A program made the translations under genes and the position numbers. 34,145 nt of DNA from an uncultured Lachnospiraceae bacterium (lineage in GTDB: Bacteria; Bacillota; Clostridia; Lachnospirales; Lachnospiraceae): the NCBI GenBank assembly GCA_947246015.1, contig CAMXQE010000040.1:1-34145 (forward strand). Reading direction: 5' to 3'. Below the pieces are notes generated by a model. It searched no databases, was not told the origin of the DNA, and worked only from the letters and a program-made list of their open reading frames with translations. Positions 21,582 to 30,084 of this stretch are shown one piece after another. Within the stretch, counting starts at the first letter, position 1. Each line of letters starts with the position of its first letter.

Positions 21582-23540
21582 TTGGCAGAGGGATTTTTAC
21601 CGATAACGAAAGAGGAGGCGGAGGAACGGGGAATCACACAGTTGGACTTCGTGTATGTGATAGGGGATGCGTATGTGGACCATCCCTCTTTTGGTCATGC
21701 CATCATAAGCCGTCTTTTAGAGGCGCACGGATATACGGTGGGAATCATTTCCCAGCCGGACTGGAAGGACGAGAGAAGCATCTGTGTATTCGGCAGACCC
21801 CGGCTTGCGTTTCTCATATCTGCGGGAAACATGGACTCCATGGTAAACCATTATTTCGTGTCGAAGAAGCGCAGGCCGAAGGATGCCTATACGCCGGGCG
21901 GAGAGATGGGGAGGCGGCCCGACCGTGCTACGGTGGCATATGGGAATCTGATACGCCGTGTTTATAAGGATGTGCCGGTGATTGTCGGCGGTGTGGAAGC
22001 CAGTCTGAGGCGGCTCTCACATTATGATTACTGGTCTGATAGTTTCCGGCGGTCCGTTCTGCTGGATTCCCAGGCGGATTTGATTTCTTATGGAATGGGA
22101 GAGCGTTCCATTGTAGAAATCGCGGATGCACTGAACAGTGGAATCCGGGTGAAGGATATTACGTTCGTTGCAGGAACGGTTTATAAGACAAAAGATATTT
22201 CCGGCGTGTATGATGCGCTGGTTTTGCCATGTTATGAGGAAATGAAGGAAAAGCCCGAAAGATATGCGGAAAGTTTCCGGATGCAGTATGAGAATACGGA
22301 CCCGTTTACGGGGAAATATTTAATAGAGGAATATCCAAAGGGGACTTATGTCGTGCAGAATCCTCCGGCAGCGCCGCTCACTACGGAAGAAATGGATGCG
22401 GTTTACGATTTGCCTTACCGTTATACCTATCATCCTTCCTATGAGGAAAAGGGAGGTGTGCCTGCCATAGCGGAAATTAAGTTCTCGCTCGTCAGCAACA
22501 GGGGATGCTTCGGCGGGTGTAATTTTTGTGCGCTGACGTTCCATCAGGGCAGGACGGTGCAGGTCCGGAGCCATGCCTCCATTTTAAAGGAAGCGGTGCG
22601 GATGACGCAGGAACCGGATTTTAAAGGATATATCCACGACGTGGGAGGTCCTACCGCCAATTTCAGGCATCCCTCCTGTGAAAAACAGCTGCATACAGGC
22701 GTATGCAGGAATCGACAGTGCCTGTTCCCGTCTCCCTGTAAGAATCTGACCGTAGACCATAGCGATTATCTGGAACTGTTGCGGAAACTGCGTTCGATAG
22801 AGGGTGTTAAGAAAGTATTCGTCCGTTCCGGCATACGATTTGACTATCTGCTGGCGGATGCGGATGAGACGTTTTTCCGGGAATTGGTAGAGTACCATGT
22901 GAGCGGACAGCTGAAGGTGGCGCCGGAGCATATTTCGGACGCGGTGCTTTGCCGGATGGGAAAACCGGAAAACGCGGTGTATGAACGGTTTGTAAAAAAA
23001 TATTATAAAATAAACGGACAGCTTGGAAAGCAGCAGTTCCTCGTGCCTTACCTGATGTCTTCCCATCCCGGTTCCACTTTAAAGGAAGCGGTGGAACTGG
23101 CTGAGTATCTGAGGGATTTAGGGTATATGCCGGAGCAGGTGCAGGACTTTTATCCGACGCCTTCCACGGTGTCTACGGTGATGTATTATACCGGCATCGA
23201 CCCGAGGGATGGAAAGAAGGTTTATGTATGCCGCAATCCGCATGAAAAGGCGATGCAGAGGGCGCTTATCCAGTACCGGAATCCCAAAAATTATGAGTTG
23301 GTTTATGAGGCATTGCAGAAAGCAGGACGGGAGGATTTGATTGGTTTCGATAGAAAGTGCCTGATTAAACCAAGGCGGATAAACGGCGTACCGCAGGGAA
23401 TGAGGCAGGAATCTCTTAAGCAGGGGAAGAGAAAAACGGGACAGGAAAATAAGCAGCCGGAGGACAGGCGGGGCGGCCGGGATGCGGCGCAGCATAAGAA
23501 AAAAAGGACGATAAGAAATGTCCATAAAAAGAAAATGTGA
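21582..23540 (+). CDS. YgiQ-family radical SAM protein
   Basis: 652 residues. The initiator is TTG at 21582, preceded by AAAGGAG at good spacing; no in-frame ATG is available upstream. The N-terminal B12-binding-like region begins FLPITKEEAEERGITQLDFV, with DAYVDHPSFGHA (29-40). The radical SAM cluster is Cys309, Cys313 and Cys316 in NRGCFGGCNFC. VGGVEASLRRLSHYDYW (135-151) and VRSGIRFDYLL are family hallmarks. The last ~45 residues are a lysine/arginine-rich tail, possibly for RNA contact. Family function is not firmly known. It ends close to a direct-repeat gap before the SDR gene. Confidence 0.92.
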   Translation: MAEGFLPITKEEAEERGITQLDFVYVIGDAYVDHPSFGHAIISRLLEAHGYTVGIISQPDWKDERSICVFGRPRLAFLISAGNMDSMVNHYFVSKKRRPKDAYTPGGEMGRRPDRATVAYGNLIRRVYKDVPVIVGGVEASLRRLSHYDYWSDSFRRSVLLDSQADLISYGMGERSIVEIADALNSGIRVKDITFVAGTVYKTKDISGVYDALVLPCYEEMKEKPERYAESFRMQYENTDPFTGKYLIEEYPKGTYVVQNPPAAPLTTEEMDAVYDLPYRYTYHPSYEEKGGVPAIAEIKFSLVSNRGCFGGCNFCALTFHQGRTVQVRSHASILKEAVRMTQEPDFKGYIHDVGGPTANFRHPSCEKQLHTGVCRNRQCLFPSPCKNLTVDHSDYLELLRKLRSIEGVKKVFVRSGIRFDYLLADADETFFRELVEYHVSGQLKVAPEHISDAVLCRMGKPENAVYERFVKKYYKINGQLGKQQFLVPYLMSSHPGSTLKEAVELAEYLRDLGYMPEQVQDFYPTPSTVSTVMYYTGIDPRDGKKVYVCRNPHEKAMQRALIQYRNPKNYELVYEALQKAGREDLIGFDRKCLIKPRRINGVPQGMRQESLKQGKRKTGQENKQPEDRRGGRDAAQHKKKRTIRNVHKKKM

Positions 23541-23608
23541 TAAAATAGGAATGCAGTGAAATAAGAACATATAGCAGAATAACAGGGCATAATAAAATAG
23601 GAATGCAG
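23540..23608 (+). repeat. 17-bp direct repeats in the gap before the SDR gene
   Basis: ATAAAATAGGAATGCAG occurs at 23540-23556 and 23592-23608 (52-bp period). The first copy overlaps the stop codon of the YgiQ gene. The rest of the 120-bp gap is A-rich with no clear promoter or terminator. Confidence 0.7.
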
Positions 23609-23660
23609 AATCGACAGTAAATCAAACAGTAAAACGGAATCAACAGGAAGGGATGAAGAG

Positions 23661-24464
23661 ATGGGAAAGAGAACGGGAAAGAATATTATAGTGATTACAG
23701 GGGCATCTTCCGGAATCGGACAGGAATTTGCCATACAGCTGGATTCGCTTTTATACCGGACGGATGAGATATGGCTGGTTGCAAGGCGCAGGGAAAGGAT
23801 GAAAGAGTTATCCAAACTATTGGATATTCCGACGAAAATCGTTCCCATGGACTTATCCGATGAAAAGGAAGTGCGCGCTTTTGCCAAAATACTGGAAATC
23901 GAGGAACCGAAAATCCGGATGCTGATTAATTGTGCGGGTTTCGGGCTGATGGGAAGGGTGGATGAGCTGAGCATCGAAGAGCAGACGGCGATGCTGAAAG
24001 TAAATTGCGAGGCTTTGACGCAGATGACATGGTACTGTCTGCCCTATATGGAGAGAAACAGCCGGCTGATACAGCTTGCATCCAGTGCGGCGTTTCTACC
24101 GCAGAAGAAGTTTGCCGTATATGCGGCGACAAAATCCTATGTGCTGAGTTTTTCCATGGCTTTAAGGGAGGAACTGAAGAAAAAGGGTATTTGGGTAACT
24201 GCGGTCTGTCCGGGACCGGTGGAAACGGAATTCTTCGGAATTGCAGAAAAATACGGTTCTACGCTGGCAGTAAAGAAACTGACCATAGTACCGGTACACA
24301 GAGTGGTGAAGCAGGCGCTTCGTGATGCCAGGGATAAAAAGGCGGTGTCAGTATGCAGTCTGCCGATAAAAGCTTTTCATGTAATTTCCAAGATGCTGCC
24401 TCATTCCTGGATTCTGGGTATCATGAGTCTTATGTATGGAATGGAAAAGAAGCAGAAGAAGTGA
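23661..24464 (+). CDS. short-chain dehydrogenase/reductase
   Basis: 267 residues of the classical SDR fold. TGASSGIG (13-20) binds the dinucleotide, NCAG is at 90-93, the active site has Ser141/Ser142, and Tyr154-x-x-x-Lys158 reads YAATK. ARRRERM (41-47) after strand 2 suggests NADP rather than NAD. CPGPVETEF is the usual product of the second half. The C terminus (about 225-267) is hydrophobic and basic, and could touch the membrane, as in the YqjQ/DltE group. The substrate is unknown. The next gene starts 7 bases after its stop. Confidence 0.88.
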   Translation: MGKRTGKNIIVITGASSGIGQEFAIQLDSLLYRTDEIWLVARRRERMKELSKLLDIPTKIVPMDLSDEKEVRAFAKILEIEEPKIRMLINCAGFGLMGRVDELSIEEQTAMLKVNCEALTQMTWYCLPYMERNSRLIQLASSAAFLPQKKFAVYAATKSYVLSFSMALREELKKKGIWVTAVCPGPVETEFFGIAEKYGSTLAVKKLTIVPVHRVVKQALRDARDKKAVSVCSLPIKAFHVISKMLPHSWILGIMSLMYGMEKKQKK

Positions 24465-24471
24465 GGTATGG

Positions 24472-25038
24472 ATGAAGAATACAAAAGTGGTGAAAGGCCA
24501 ATACGGTTATATCAGGGCGCACCGGTCTGCCGTAATTTTAAGGACGGCGCTGATGTTCGGATTATCCCTGGCTGTCTTCGGTTTGGGAATATGGTCTACC
24601 GGAAGCAAGAAGAATTTGCTGACGGTTGTGGCTGTGCTTGGGTGTCTGCCGGCGAGCAAGAGTGCAGTCAATATGATTATGTTCTTAAGGGCACGGGGCT
24701 GTTCCGAAAAAGTGAAGGAACAGATAAACAGATGCGGGGCAGGGCTGACCCAGCTGTATGATATGGTGTTTACTTCTTATGAGAAGAATTATCAGGTCAG
24801 TCATATGGTAATCAAAGGACGTGTAGTGGTCGGCTATACGGAAGACGTCAGGTGCGATGCCAGGGCATGTGAGAAGCACGTGGAAACGTTTTTGGCGCAG
24901 GGCGGATGCAAAAACGTGACGGTTAAGATTTTTAATGAACTGGAAGCTTATTGTAAAGGACTTGAGAATTTAAGGAAACAGGAAGAAGAGCCGCTTCCGG
25001 AAGAAATACTGGAGAATCTGCTGTCCATTTCTCTGTGA
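24472..25038 (+). CDS. unknown membrane protein
   Basis: 188 residues from the ATG after GTGAGGT. Two hydrophobic helices at about 22-42 and 48-72 form an N-terminal hairpin, followed by a cytosolic domain of about 110 residues (QINRCGAGLTQLYDMVFTSY, VVVGYTEDVRCDARACEKHV, GGCKNVTVKIFNELEAY). It contains five cysteines, with no recognised metal motif. I do not recognise the family; length and placement between an SDR gene and a pseudouridine synthase recur in Lachnospiraceae as far as I recall. Its stop touches the region just upstream of the rluA-type gene. Confidence 0.7.
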   Translation: MKNTKVVKGQYGYIRAHRSAVILRTALMFGLSLAVFGLGIWSTGSKKNLLTVVAVLGCLPASKSAVNMIMFLRARGCSEKVKEQINRCGAGLTQLYDMVFTSYEKNYQVSHMVIKGRVVVGYTEDVRCDARACEKHVETFLAQGGCKNVTVKIFNELEAYCKGLENLRKQEEEPLPEEILENLLSISL

Positions 25039-25079
25039 GGACGGCGGAAGGCAGATTACATAAGGCGGAATGGCATGAT

Positions 25080-26105
25080 ATGATAGAACTTAGGATTAAG
25101 GAAAATGAAGCAGGACAGCGGCTGGATAAATATCTTCATAAATATTTAAAAGAGGCAGGGACGGGTTTCTTATATAAAATGCTGCGTAAGAAAAATATTA
25201 CTTTAAATGGAAAAAAGGCGTCGGGCAGTGAAAAACTGTGCGTGGGAGATGTGGTAAGGCTGTTCCTTTCAGATGAGACCATTGAAAAATTCGGCGGGCG
25301 GTGCGGTTTGGAAATGGAAACAGCGGGTACGGAGGAACGGGAATTACGGCAGTATTCTATGGCTTACAGGCGGTTCGGAGAACTGGAAATCCTGTTTGAG
25401 AACCATCATATCCTTGTTGTGAATAAGCCGTCCGGAATCTTAACGCAGAAGGCCGGGGCGGAAGATGTTTCGCTGAATGAATGGCTGACAGGATACATGC
25501 TGGAAAGCGGAGCCTTGTCAGAAGAAGAACTTCATACCTTCCATCCGTCGGTCTGCAACCGTCTGGACCGGAATACGTCAGGTATGGTAATCTGCGGTAA
25601 AACTTTAGCAGGGAGCCAGGCAATGAGCGGAATCTTAAGGAACAGGAGCCTCCGAAAATTTTACCTCCTGTATGTGAAAGGACAGGTCCGCGAGGCGGCT
25701 TTGATAGAGGGATACCTTGTAAAAGAAGGGCAGACGAACACAGTGAGGCTGGCAGAGAGGGAGGAAGGCGCTTCTTATATCCGGACTTATTACAGACCGC
25801 TGAAGGTTTATGAGGATATGACGTTAATAGAAGTGGAACTGATGACCGGAAAGACGCATCAGATACGGCTGCATTTATCCGGAATCGGGCATCCGGTTTT
25901 AGGTGATTATAAATACGGCGATAAGAAATTTAATGATAAGTACCGGAAGAAATACGGCGTGAAAAGCCAGCTGCTCCATGCATACCGGCTGGAGTTCCCT
26001 GTAATGGAAGGAGATTTTGCGGATTTATCGGGACTGGTGCTGACAGCGGAGGAACCGGAAGTATTTGGCAGAATAGAGAAAGAAGAAAGGCAGACGGACG
26101 GATAG
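25080..26105 (+). CDS. RluA-family pseudouridine synthase
   Basis: 341 residues from ATG 25080 (MIELRIKENEAGQRLDKYL); a GTG at 25035 in frame overlaps the previous stop but lacks a ribosome binding site. An S4 RNA-binding domain spans about 12-65 (RLDKYLHKYL, KKNITLNGKKAS, VGDVVRLF). The catalytic domain has NRLDRNTSGMV (160-170) with catalytic Asp163, plus TGKTHQIRLHLSGIGHPVLGD. It converts uridine to pseudouridine in rRNA or tRNA; the RluC/RluD-like organisation does not reveal the site. The recU gene begins on the base after its stop codon. Confidence 0.93.
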   Translation: MIELRIKENEAGQRLDKYLHKYLKEAGTGFLYKMLRKKNITLNGKKASGSEKLCVGDVVRLFLSDETIEKFGGRCGLEMETAGTEERELRQYSMAYRRFGELEILFENHHILVVNKPSGILTQKAGAEDVSLNEWLTGYMLESGALSEEELHTFHPSVCNRLDRNTSGMVICGKTLAGSQAMSGILRNRSLRKFYLLYVKGQVREAALIEGYLVKEGQTNTVRLAEREEGASYIRTYYRPLKVYEDMTLIEVELMTGKTHQIRLHLSGIGHPVLGDYKYGDKKFNDKYRKKYGVKSQLLHAYRLEFPVMEGDFADLSGLVLTAEEPEVFGRIEKEERQTDG

Positions 26106-26639
26106 ATGGCAACTTGGAATTCCAGAGGACTCAGGGGTTCTGCTTTAGAGGACTTAATTAACCGGACAAACGAAATATATTTGGAAAATGGCCTGGCTTT
26201 GATACAGAAAATCCCTACGCCGATAACACCAATCAATATCGATAAGGAAAGCCGGCATATCACGCTGGCATATTTTGACCAAAAGAGTACGGTTGACTAT
26301 ATCGGGGCAGTGCAGGGGATTCCGGTCTGTTTTGATGCAAAAGAATGTTCCGTGGATACGTTTGCGCTTCAGAATATTCATGAACATCAGGTAGAATTCA
26401 TGCGGCAGTTTGAAGGACAGGGCGGAATTGCCTTTTTTATCATTTATTATACACATAAAGATTTGCTCTATTACCTGCCCTATGAAATGCTGCGTTTCTT
26501 TTGGGACAGGGCCAAAGAGGGAGGCCGGAAGAGTTTCCGGTTCGAGGAATTGAATCCGGAGTATGTCATGCCGAAAAAAAGCGGAGTTTTCGTCCCTTAT
26601 CTGGATATGATACAGAAGGATTTGGATGAGAGGGAGTAA
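26106..26639 (+). CDS. recU: Holliday junction resolvase RecU
   Basis: 177 residues. RecU is the Firmicute resolvase of recombination intermediates. Motifs: NRTNEIYLENGLALIQKIPTP (19-39; start NRTNE), AYFDQKSTVDYIG (55-67) with Asp64, FDAKE (76-80) with Asp77 and Lys79, and NIHEHQ. The catalytic D...(E/D)xK pattern of the PD-(D/E)xK nuclease fold is present; Asp replaces the usual Glu in the ExK pair. It is shorter than B. subtilis RecU, lacking the N-terminal extension. It starts immediately after the rluA-type gene, and a GTAACAG hairpin element follows 21 bases after the stop. pbp genes that often neighbour recU are absent. Confidence 0.9.
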   Translation: MATWNSRGLRGSALEDLINRTNEIYLENGLALIQKIPTPITPINIDKESRHITLAYFDQKSTVDYIGAVQGIPVCFDAKECSVDTFALQNIHEHQVEFMRQFEGQGGIAFFIIYYTHKDLLYYLPYEMLRFFWDRAKEGGRKSFRFEELNPEYVMPKKSGVFVPYLDMIQKDLDERE

Positions 26640-26660
26640 ACCGGGCCGGAAGATGGTTTC

Positions 26661-26691
26661 GTAACAGTTCAGCTTTCGGCTTCCCTGTTAC
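26661..26691. repeat. 31-bp GTAACAG hairpin element
   Basis: GTAACAG (26661-26667) and CTGTTAC (26685-26691) enclose AGCT-TTC-GGCT. It matches the copy at 20743 at 30 of 31 positions. It lies between recU and the his promoter and has no U tract directly after it. Confidence 0.75.
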
Positions 26692-26720
26692 ATGGTTTCC
26701 GCGAAAGTTTTCAAAAAAAT

Positions 26721-26749
26721 TTGACAAGACGGTTGGTTTCATGTATACT
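26721..26749 (+). promoter_or_regulatory. consensus promoter of the his operon
   Basis: TTGACA (26721-26726), exactly 17 bases, TATACT (26744-26749). Transcription should begin near 26756, leaving a leader of about 136 bases. Confidence 0.88.
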
Positions 26750-26755
26750 AGCGGT

Positions 26756-26810
26756 AGTTTGCCGTGGTAGTATGGTAGCAAATTATCACTTTAAAGCACT
26801 AAAGTAATAA
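26756..26810 (+). other. structured his leader RNA
   Basis: Two adjoining stems: AGTTTGC (26756-26762) with GCAAATT (26778-26784), and TTAT-C-ACTTTA (26783-26793) with TAAAGT-A-ATAA (26800-26810). They share two bases at 26783-26784. No T-box consensus, run of His codons or terminator is present, so the mode of histidine control is not visible. Confidence 0.4.
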
Positions 26811-26891
26811 AAGGATAGTGAATTAAAAACGGAAAATTAATTAGAAAAACAGGAAAGTATCAGAAATATCAGAATCGGAAAGGATTGGAAT

Positions 26892-28007
26892 ATGGGCAGA
26901 AAACTGGTGCATACGCCGGAGGGCGTGCGTGATATATATGGTGAGGAATATGCGAAGAAACTGGCTGCAGAAAACCTGATGATGGAGAAAGTGAGGAGTT
27001 ATGGATATGAGGATATCCAGACGCCCACTTTTGAATTTTTCGATGTGTTTTCCAGAGAAGTGGGGACGACGCCTTCCCGTGAGCTGTACAAATTTTTTGA
27101 TAAAGAGGGGAACACCCTGGTGCTCCGGCCTGATTTTACACCTTCCATGGCGCGGTGTGCGGCAAAGTACTTTATGGAGGAAGATGTACCAATCCGGTTC
27201 TGTTATCTTGGGAATACCTTTACCAATACTTCGAATTTGCAGGGGAAATTAAAAGAAGTGACCCAGATGGGAGCGGAGTTGATTGGCGACGGTTCCGTGG
27301 AGGCGGATGCGGAGATGGCGGCTATGGTCATCGAGACGCTGTCGGCAGCAGGGCTTAAGGATTTCCAGCTGAGTATCGGGAATGTGGAATACTTTAAAGG
27401 AATCTGCATGGAGGCTGGTCTGGAAGAGGAGACAGAGCTGGAACTGAGGGAATACATTTCCGGCAAAAATTATTTCGGCGCAGAAGAACTGCTGCAGGAC
27501 AGGAATGTGCCATCCCGTTATTGTGAAGCACTTCTGAAAGTGACGGATTTGTTTGGTTCAACTGACGCTTTGGCACAGGCTAAAAGGCTGGTGGAAGGAA
27601 ACGAGCGTTCCTTAAAGGCGGTAGAACGGCTTGAGAAACTGTATGAAACGCTTTGCCTGTACGGAGTGGAAAAGTATGTATCGTTTGACCTTGGAATGCT
27701 GAGCAAGTATAATTATTATACAGGCGTAATTTACAAGGCTTATACTTACGGTCTGGGTGACGCTCTGGTAAAGGGCGGAAGATACGATACCCTTTTGGGC
27801 CGTTTCGGCAAGGAGGCGCCTGCGATTGGATTTATGGTAATCATAGATGATTTGATGGCAGCTTTGGGCAGGCAGGATATAGAGGTGGCAATACCGGCGA
27901 AAGCGGAAACAGTAGAGTATACGCCGGGGACTTATGCGGAATGTCTGAGGAGGGCGAAAGAGATGCGGCAGGAAGGCCGTAAAGTGGTATTGCTTCCGAA
28001 AGAATGA
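26892..28007 (+). CDS. hisZ: ATP phosphoribosyltransferase regulatory subunit HisZ
   Basis: 371 residues of the class II HisRS-like catalytic fold without tRNA activity. It begins LVHTPEGVRDIYGEEY, has the motif 2 stretch LRPDFTPSMARCAAKYF and the motif 3-like GLGDALVKGGRYDTLLGRFG. A C-terminal anticodon domain is lacking, as expected of HisZ and unlike HisS. It forms a hetero-octamer with short HisG and gives it activity and histidine feedback. GGAAAGGATTGG precedes the ATG. It heads the operon, and hisG starts 27 bases after its stop. Confidence 0.92.
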   Translation: MGRKLVHTPEGVRDIYGEEYAKKLAAENLMMEKVRSYGYEDIQTPTFEFFDVFSREVGTTPSRELYKFFDKEGNTLVLRPDFTPSMARCAAKYFMEEDVPIRFCYLGNTFTNTSNLQGKLKEVTQMGAELIGDGSVEADAEMAAMVIETLSAAGLKDFQLSIGNVEYFKGICMEAGLEEETELELREYISGKNYFGAEELLQDRNVPSRYCEALLKVTDLFGSTDALAQAKRLVEGNERSLKAVERLEKLYETLCLYGVEKYVSFDLGMLSKYNYYTGVIYKAYTYGLGDALVKGGRYDTLLGRFGKEAPAIGFMVIIDDLMAALGRQDIEVAIPAKAETVEYTPGTYAECLRRAKEMRQEGRKVVLLPKE

Positions 28008-28034
28008 GATGGCGGAGAAAGGATTATAGATAGA

Positions 28035-28682
28035 ATGAGTGAAGACACGCGTTACCTTACATTTGCCCTGGGGAAAGGGCGTCTGGCGAAAAAAACGCTG
28101 CAATTATTTGAAGAAATCGGGATTACCTGCGAGGAGATGAAAGATAAGGATTCGAGAAAGCTGGTCTTTGTCAATGAGGAATTGAAATTACGTTTTTTCC
28201 TGGCAAAAGGGCCGGATGTTCCTACTTATGTGGAGTATGGCGCCGCCGATATCGGGGTGGTAGGAAAAGACACGGTGATGGAGGAAAACCGGCGTGTATA
28301 TGAGGTGCTGGATTTGGGCTTCGGTAAATGCAGGATGTGTGTATGTGGGCCGGAGAGTGCGAGGGAACTTTTAAAGCATCACGAGATGATAAGGGTGGCG
28401 AGCAAGTATCCGAACATCGCCAAGGATTATTTTTACAACAAAAAGCATCAGACGGTGGATATCATTAAGCTGAATGGTTCGGTGGAGCTGGGGCCGATGG
28501 TGGAGCTGTCGGATGTGATTGTGGATATCGTGGAGACCGGTTCTACCCTGAAGGAAAACGGGCTTGCCGTATTGGAGGAAATCTGTCCGTTATCTGCGCG
28601 TATGATTGTAAATCAGGTGAGTATGCAGATGCAGACGGAGCGGATAAAGAAACTGATTCATGATTTAAAGGAACATTTATAA
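28035..28682 (+). CDS. hisG: ATP phosphoribosyltransferase, short form
   Basis: 215 residues, the short HisG that lacks the C-terminal regulatory domain and therefore needs HisZ. YLTFALGKGRLAKKTLQLF opens the protein, GPDVPTYVEYGAADIGVVGKD is the substrate-binding region, and DIVETGSTLKENGL (about 169-182) is the PRPP loop. It joins ATP and PRPP to phosphoribosyl-ATP, the first step of histidine synthesis. Possible ribosome binding site AAAGGA, 11 bases before the ATG, is slightly far. hisD follows after 42 bases. Confidence 0.95.
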   Translation: MSEDTRYLTFALGKGRLAKKTLQLFEEIGITCEEMKDKDSRKLVFVNEELKLRFFLAKGPDVPTYVEYGAADIGVVGKDTVMEENRRVYEVLDLGFGKCRMCVCGPESARELLKHHEMIRVASKYPNIAKDYFYNKKHQTVDIIKLNGSVELGPMVELSDVIVDIVETGSTLKENGLAVLEEICPLSARMIVNQVSMQMQTERIKKLIHDLKEHL

Positions 28683-28724
28683 TAGCGAAATAACGAAACC
28701 GGAATAGAATAGGAGAACAATGGG

Positions 28725-30014
28725 ATGAGGATTGTAAAATTGACGGCTGATACCAAAAGGGATTTGCTGAGCAGTCTTTTGAAGCGGAGTCCTGACAGTT
28801 ACGGACAGTTCGAGGCGGTTGTGGCGGAAATCATAGCGGATGTCCGTGAGAAAAAGGACGCGGCAGTATTTGCGTATACGAAGAAATTTGACAAGTGTGA
28901 GATAGATGCTTCCAATCTGCGGGTGACGAGGGAAGAGATAGAAGAAGCATATGCGGAAACCGGTGCGGAACTGGTGGAGGTCATGAAAAAATCGGCGGCA
29001 AATATCCGTGCGTTTCATGCGAAGCAGTTACATAATTCCTGGATGGATATGAAAGAAGACGGTTCCATGCTGGGACAGAAGATTACTCCCATAGGCATAT
29101 CAGGCGTCTATGTTCCAGGAGGGAAAGCAGCATATCCTTCCAGCGTGCTGATGAATGTGATTCCTGCAAAAGTAGCGGGAGTAGGGAAAATCATTATGAC
29201 GACGCCGCCGGGTGCGGACGGAAAAGTATATGCGGGAACTTTAGTGGCGGCAGATATCGCCGGAGTGGATGAAATCTACAAAGCCGGAGGTGCGCAGGCG
29301 ATTGCAGCGATGGCGTTTGGGACGGAGAGTATTCCGAAGGTAGATAAGATTACCGGACCGGGCAATATCTTTGTAGCTTTGGCGAAAAAGGCATGTTTCG
29401 GCCATGTGAGCATCGATTCCATAGCAGGGCCGAGCGAAATCCTTGTGATTGCGGATGAGACGGCAAATCCCCGTTATGTGGCGGCCGATTTATTGTCGCA
29501 GGCGGAACATGACGAAATGGCAAGTGCGATTCTTATTACAACCAGTGAAAAGCTGGCAGGGGACGTGGACCGTCAGGTGGGGATGTTCTTAGAGGAGCTT
29601 TCCAGAAGAGAGATAATTGAGAAGTCTCTGGAGAATTATGGGTATATTCTGGTTGCGGATACCATGGAGGATGCAGTAGAGGCTGCGAATGAAATCGCAT
29701 CGGAACATTTGGAAATACTGACGGCAAATCCGTATGAAGTGATGACGAAAATTAAAAATGCAGGAGCAATTTTCCTTGGGGAGTATTCTTCAGAACCCTT
29801 GGGGGATTATTTTGCAGGCCCCAACCATATTCTTCCCACAAACGGAACGGCAAAATTTTTCTCTCCGCTGAATGTGGATGATTTTATGAAGAAAACGAGT
29901 ATTATTTCTTATTCCAGAGAAGCTTTGGAGACGGCGCATAAAGATATTGAACGTTTTGCCGAGAGCGAGGGATTGACGGCACATGCCAATTCCATCAGGG
30001 TACGGTTTGAATAG
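28725..30014 (+). CDS. hisD: histidinol dehydrogenase
   Basis: 429 residues, normal family length. It oxidises histidinol to histidine in two NAD-linked steps. Motifs: GVYVPGGKAAYPSSVLMNVIP, DEIYKAGGAQAIAAMAFGT, KITGPGNIFVALAKK, IAGPSEILVIADE and ASEHLEIL with the catalytic Glu-His pair, then FLGEYSSEPLGDYFAGPNHILPT near the C terminus (listed pieces each from separate parts). The zinc ligands (Gln, His, Asp, His) lie in these motifs. AGGAGAACAATGGG precedes the ATG. Confidence 0.96.
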   Translation: MRIVKLTADTKRDLLSSLLKRSPDSYGQFEAVVAEIIADVREKKDAAVFAYTKKFDKCEIDASNLRVTREEIEEAYAETGAELVEVMKKSAANIRAFHAKQLHNSWMDMKEDGSMLGQKITPIGISGVYVPGGKAAYPSSVLMNVIPAKVAGVGKIIMTTPPGADGKVYAGTLVAADIAGVDEIYKAGGAQAIAAMAFGTESIPKVDKITGPGNIFVALAKKACFGHVSIDSIAGPSEILVIADETANPRYVAADLLSQAEHDEMASAILITTSEKLAGDVDRQVGMFLEELSRREIIEKSLENYGYILVADTMEDAVEAANEIASEHLEILTANPYEVMTKIKNAGAIFLGEYSSEPLGDYFAGPNHILPTNGTAKFFSPLNVDDFMKKTSIISYSREALETAHKDIERFAESEGLTAHANSIRVRFE

Positions 30015-30084
30015 GTGTATGGCTTTTTGCAGGGAGTCAGTTACATGGACGGCATGAAGAATTTGCATGGAGGGCAGAAGCGGA

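Noticed and set aside
26756..26891. T-box or histidine attenuator before hisZ
   Set aside because: No T-box consensus, no His-codon run and no terminator stem are visible in the leader.
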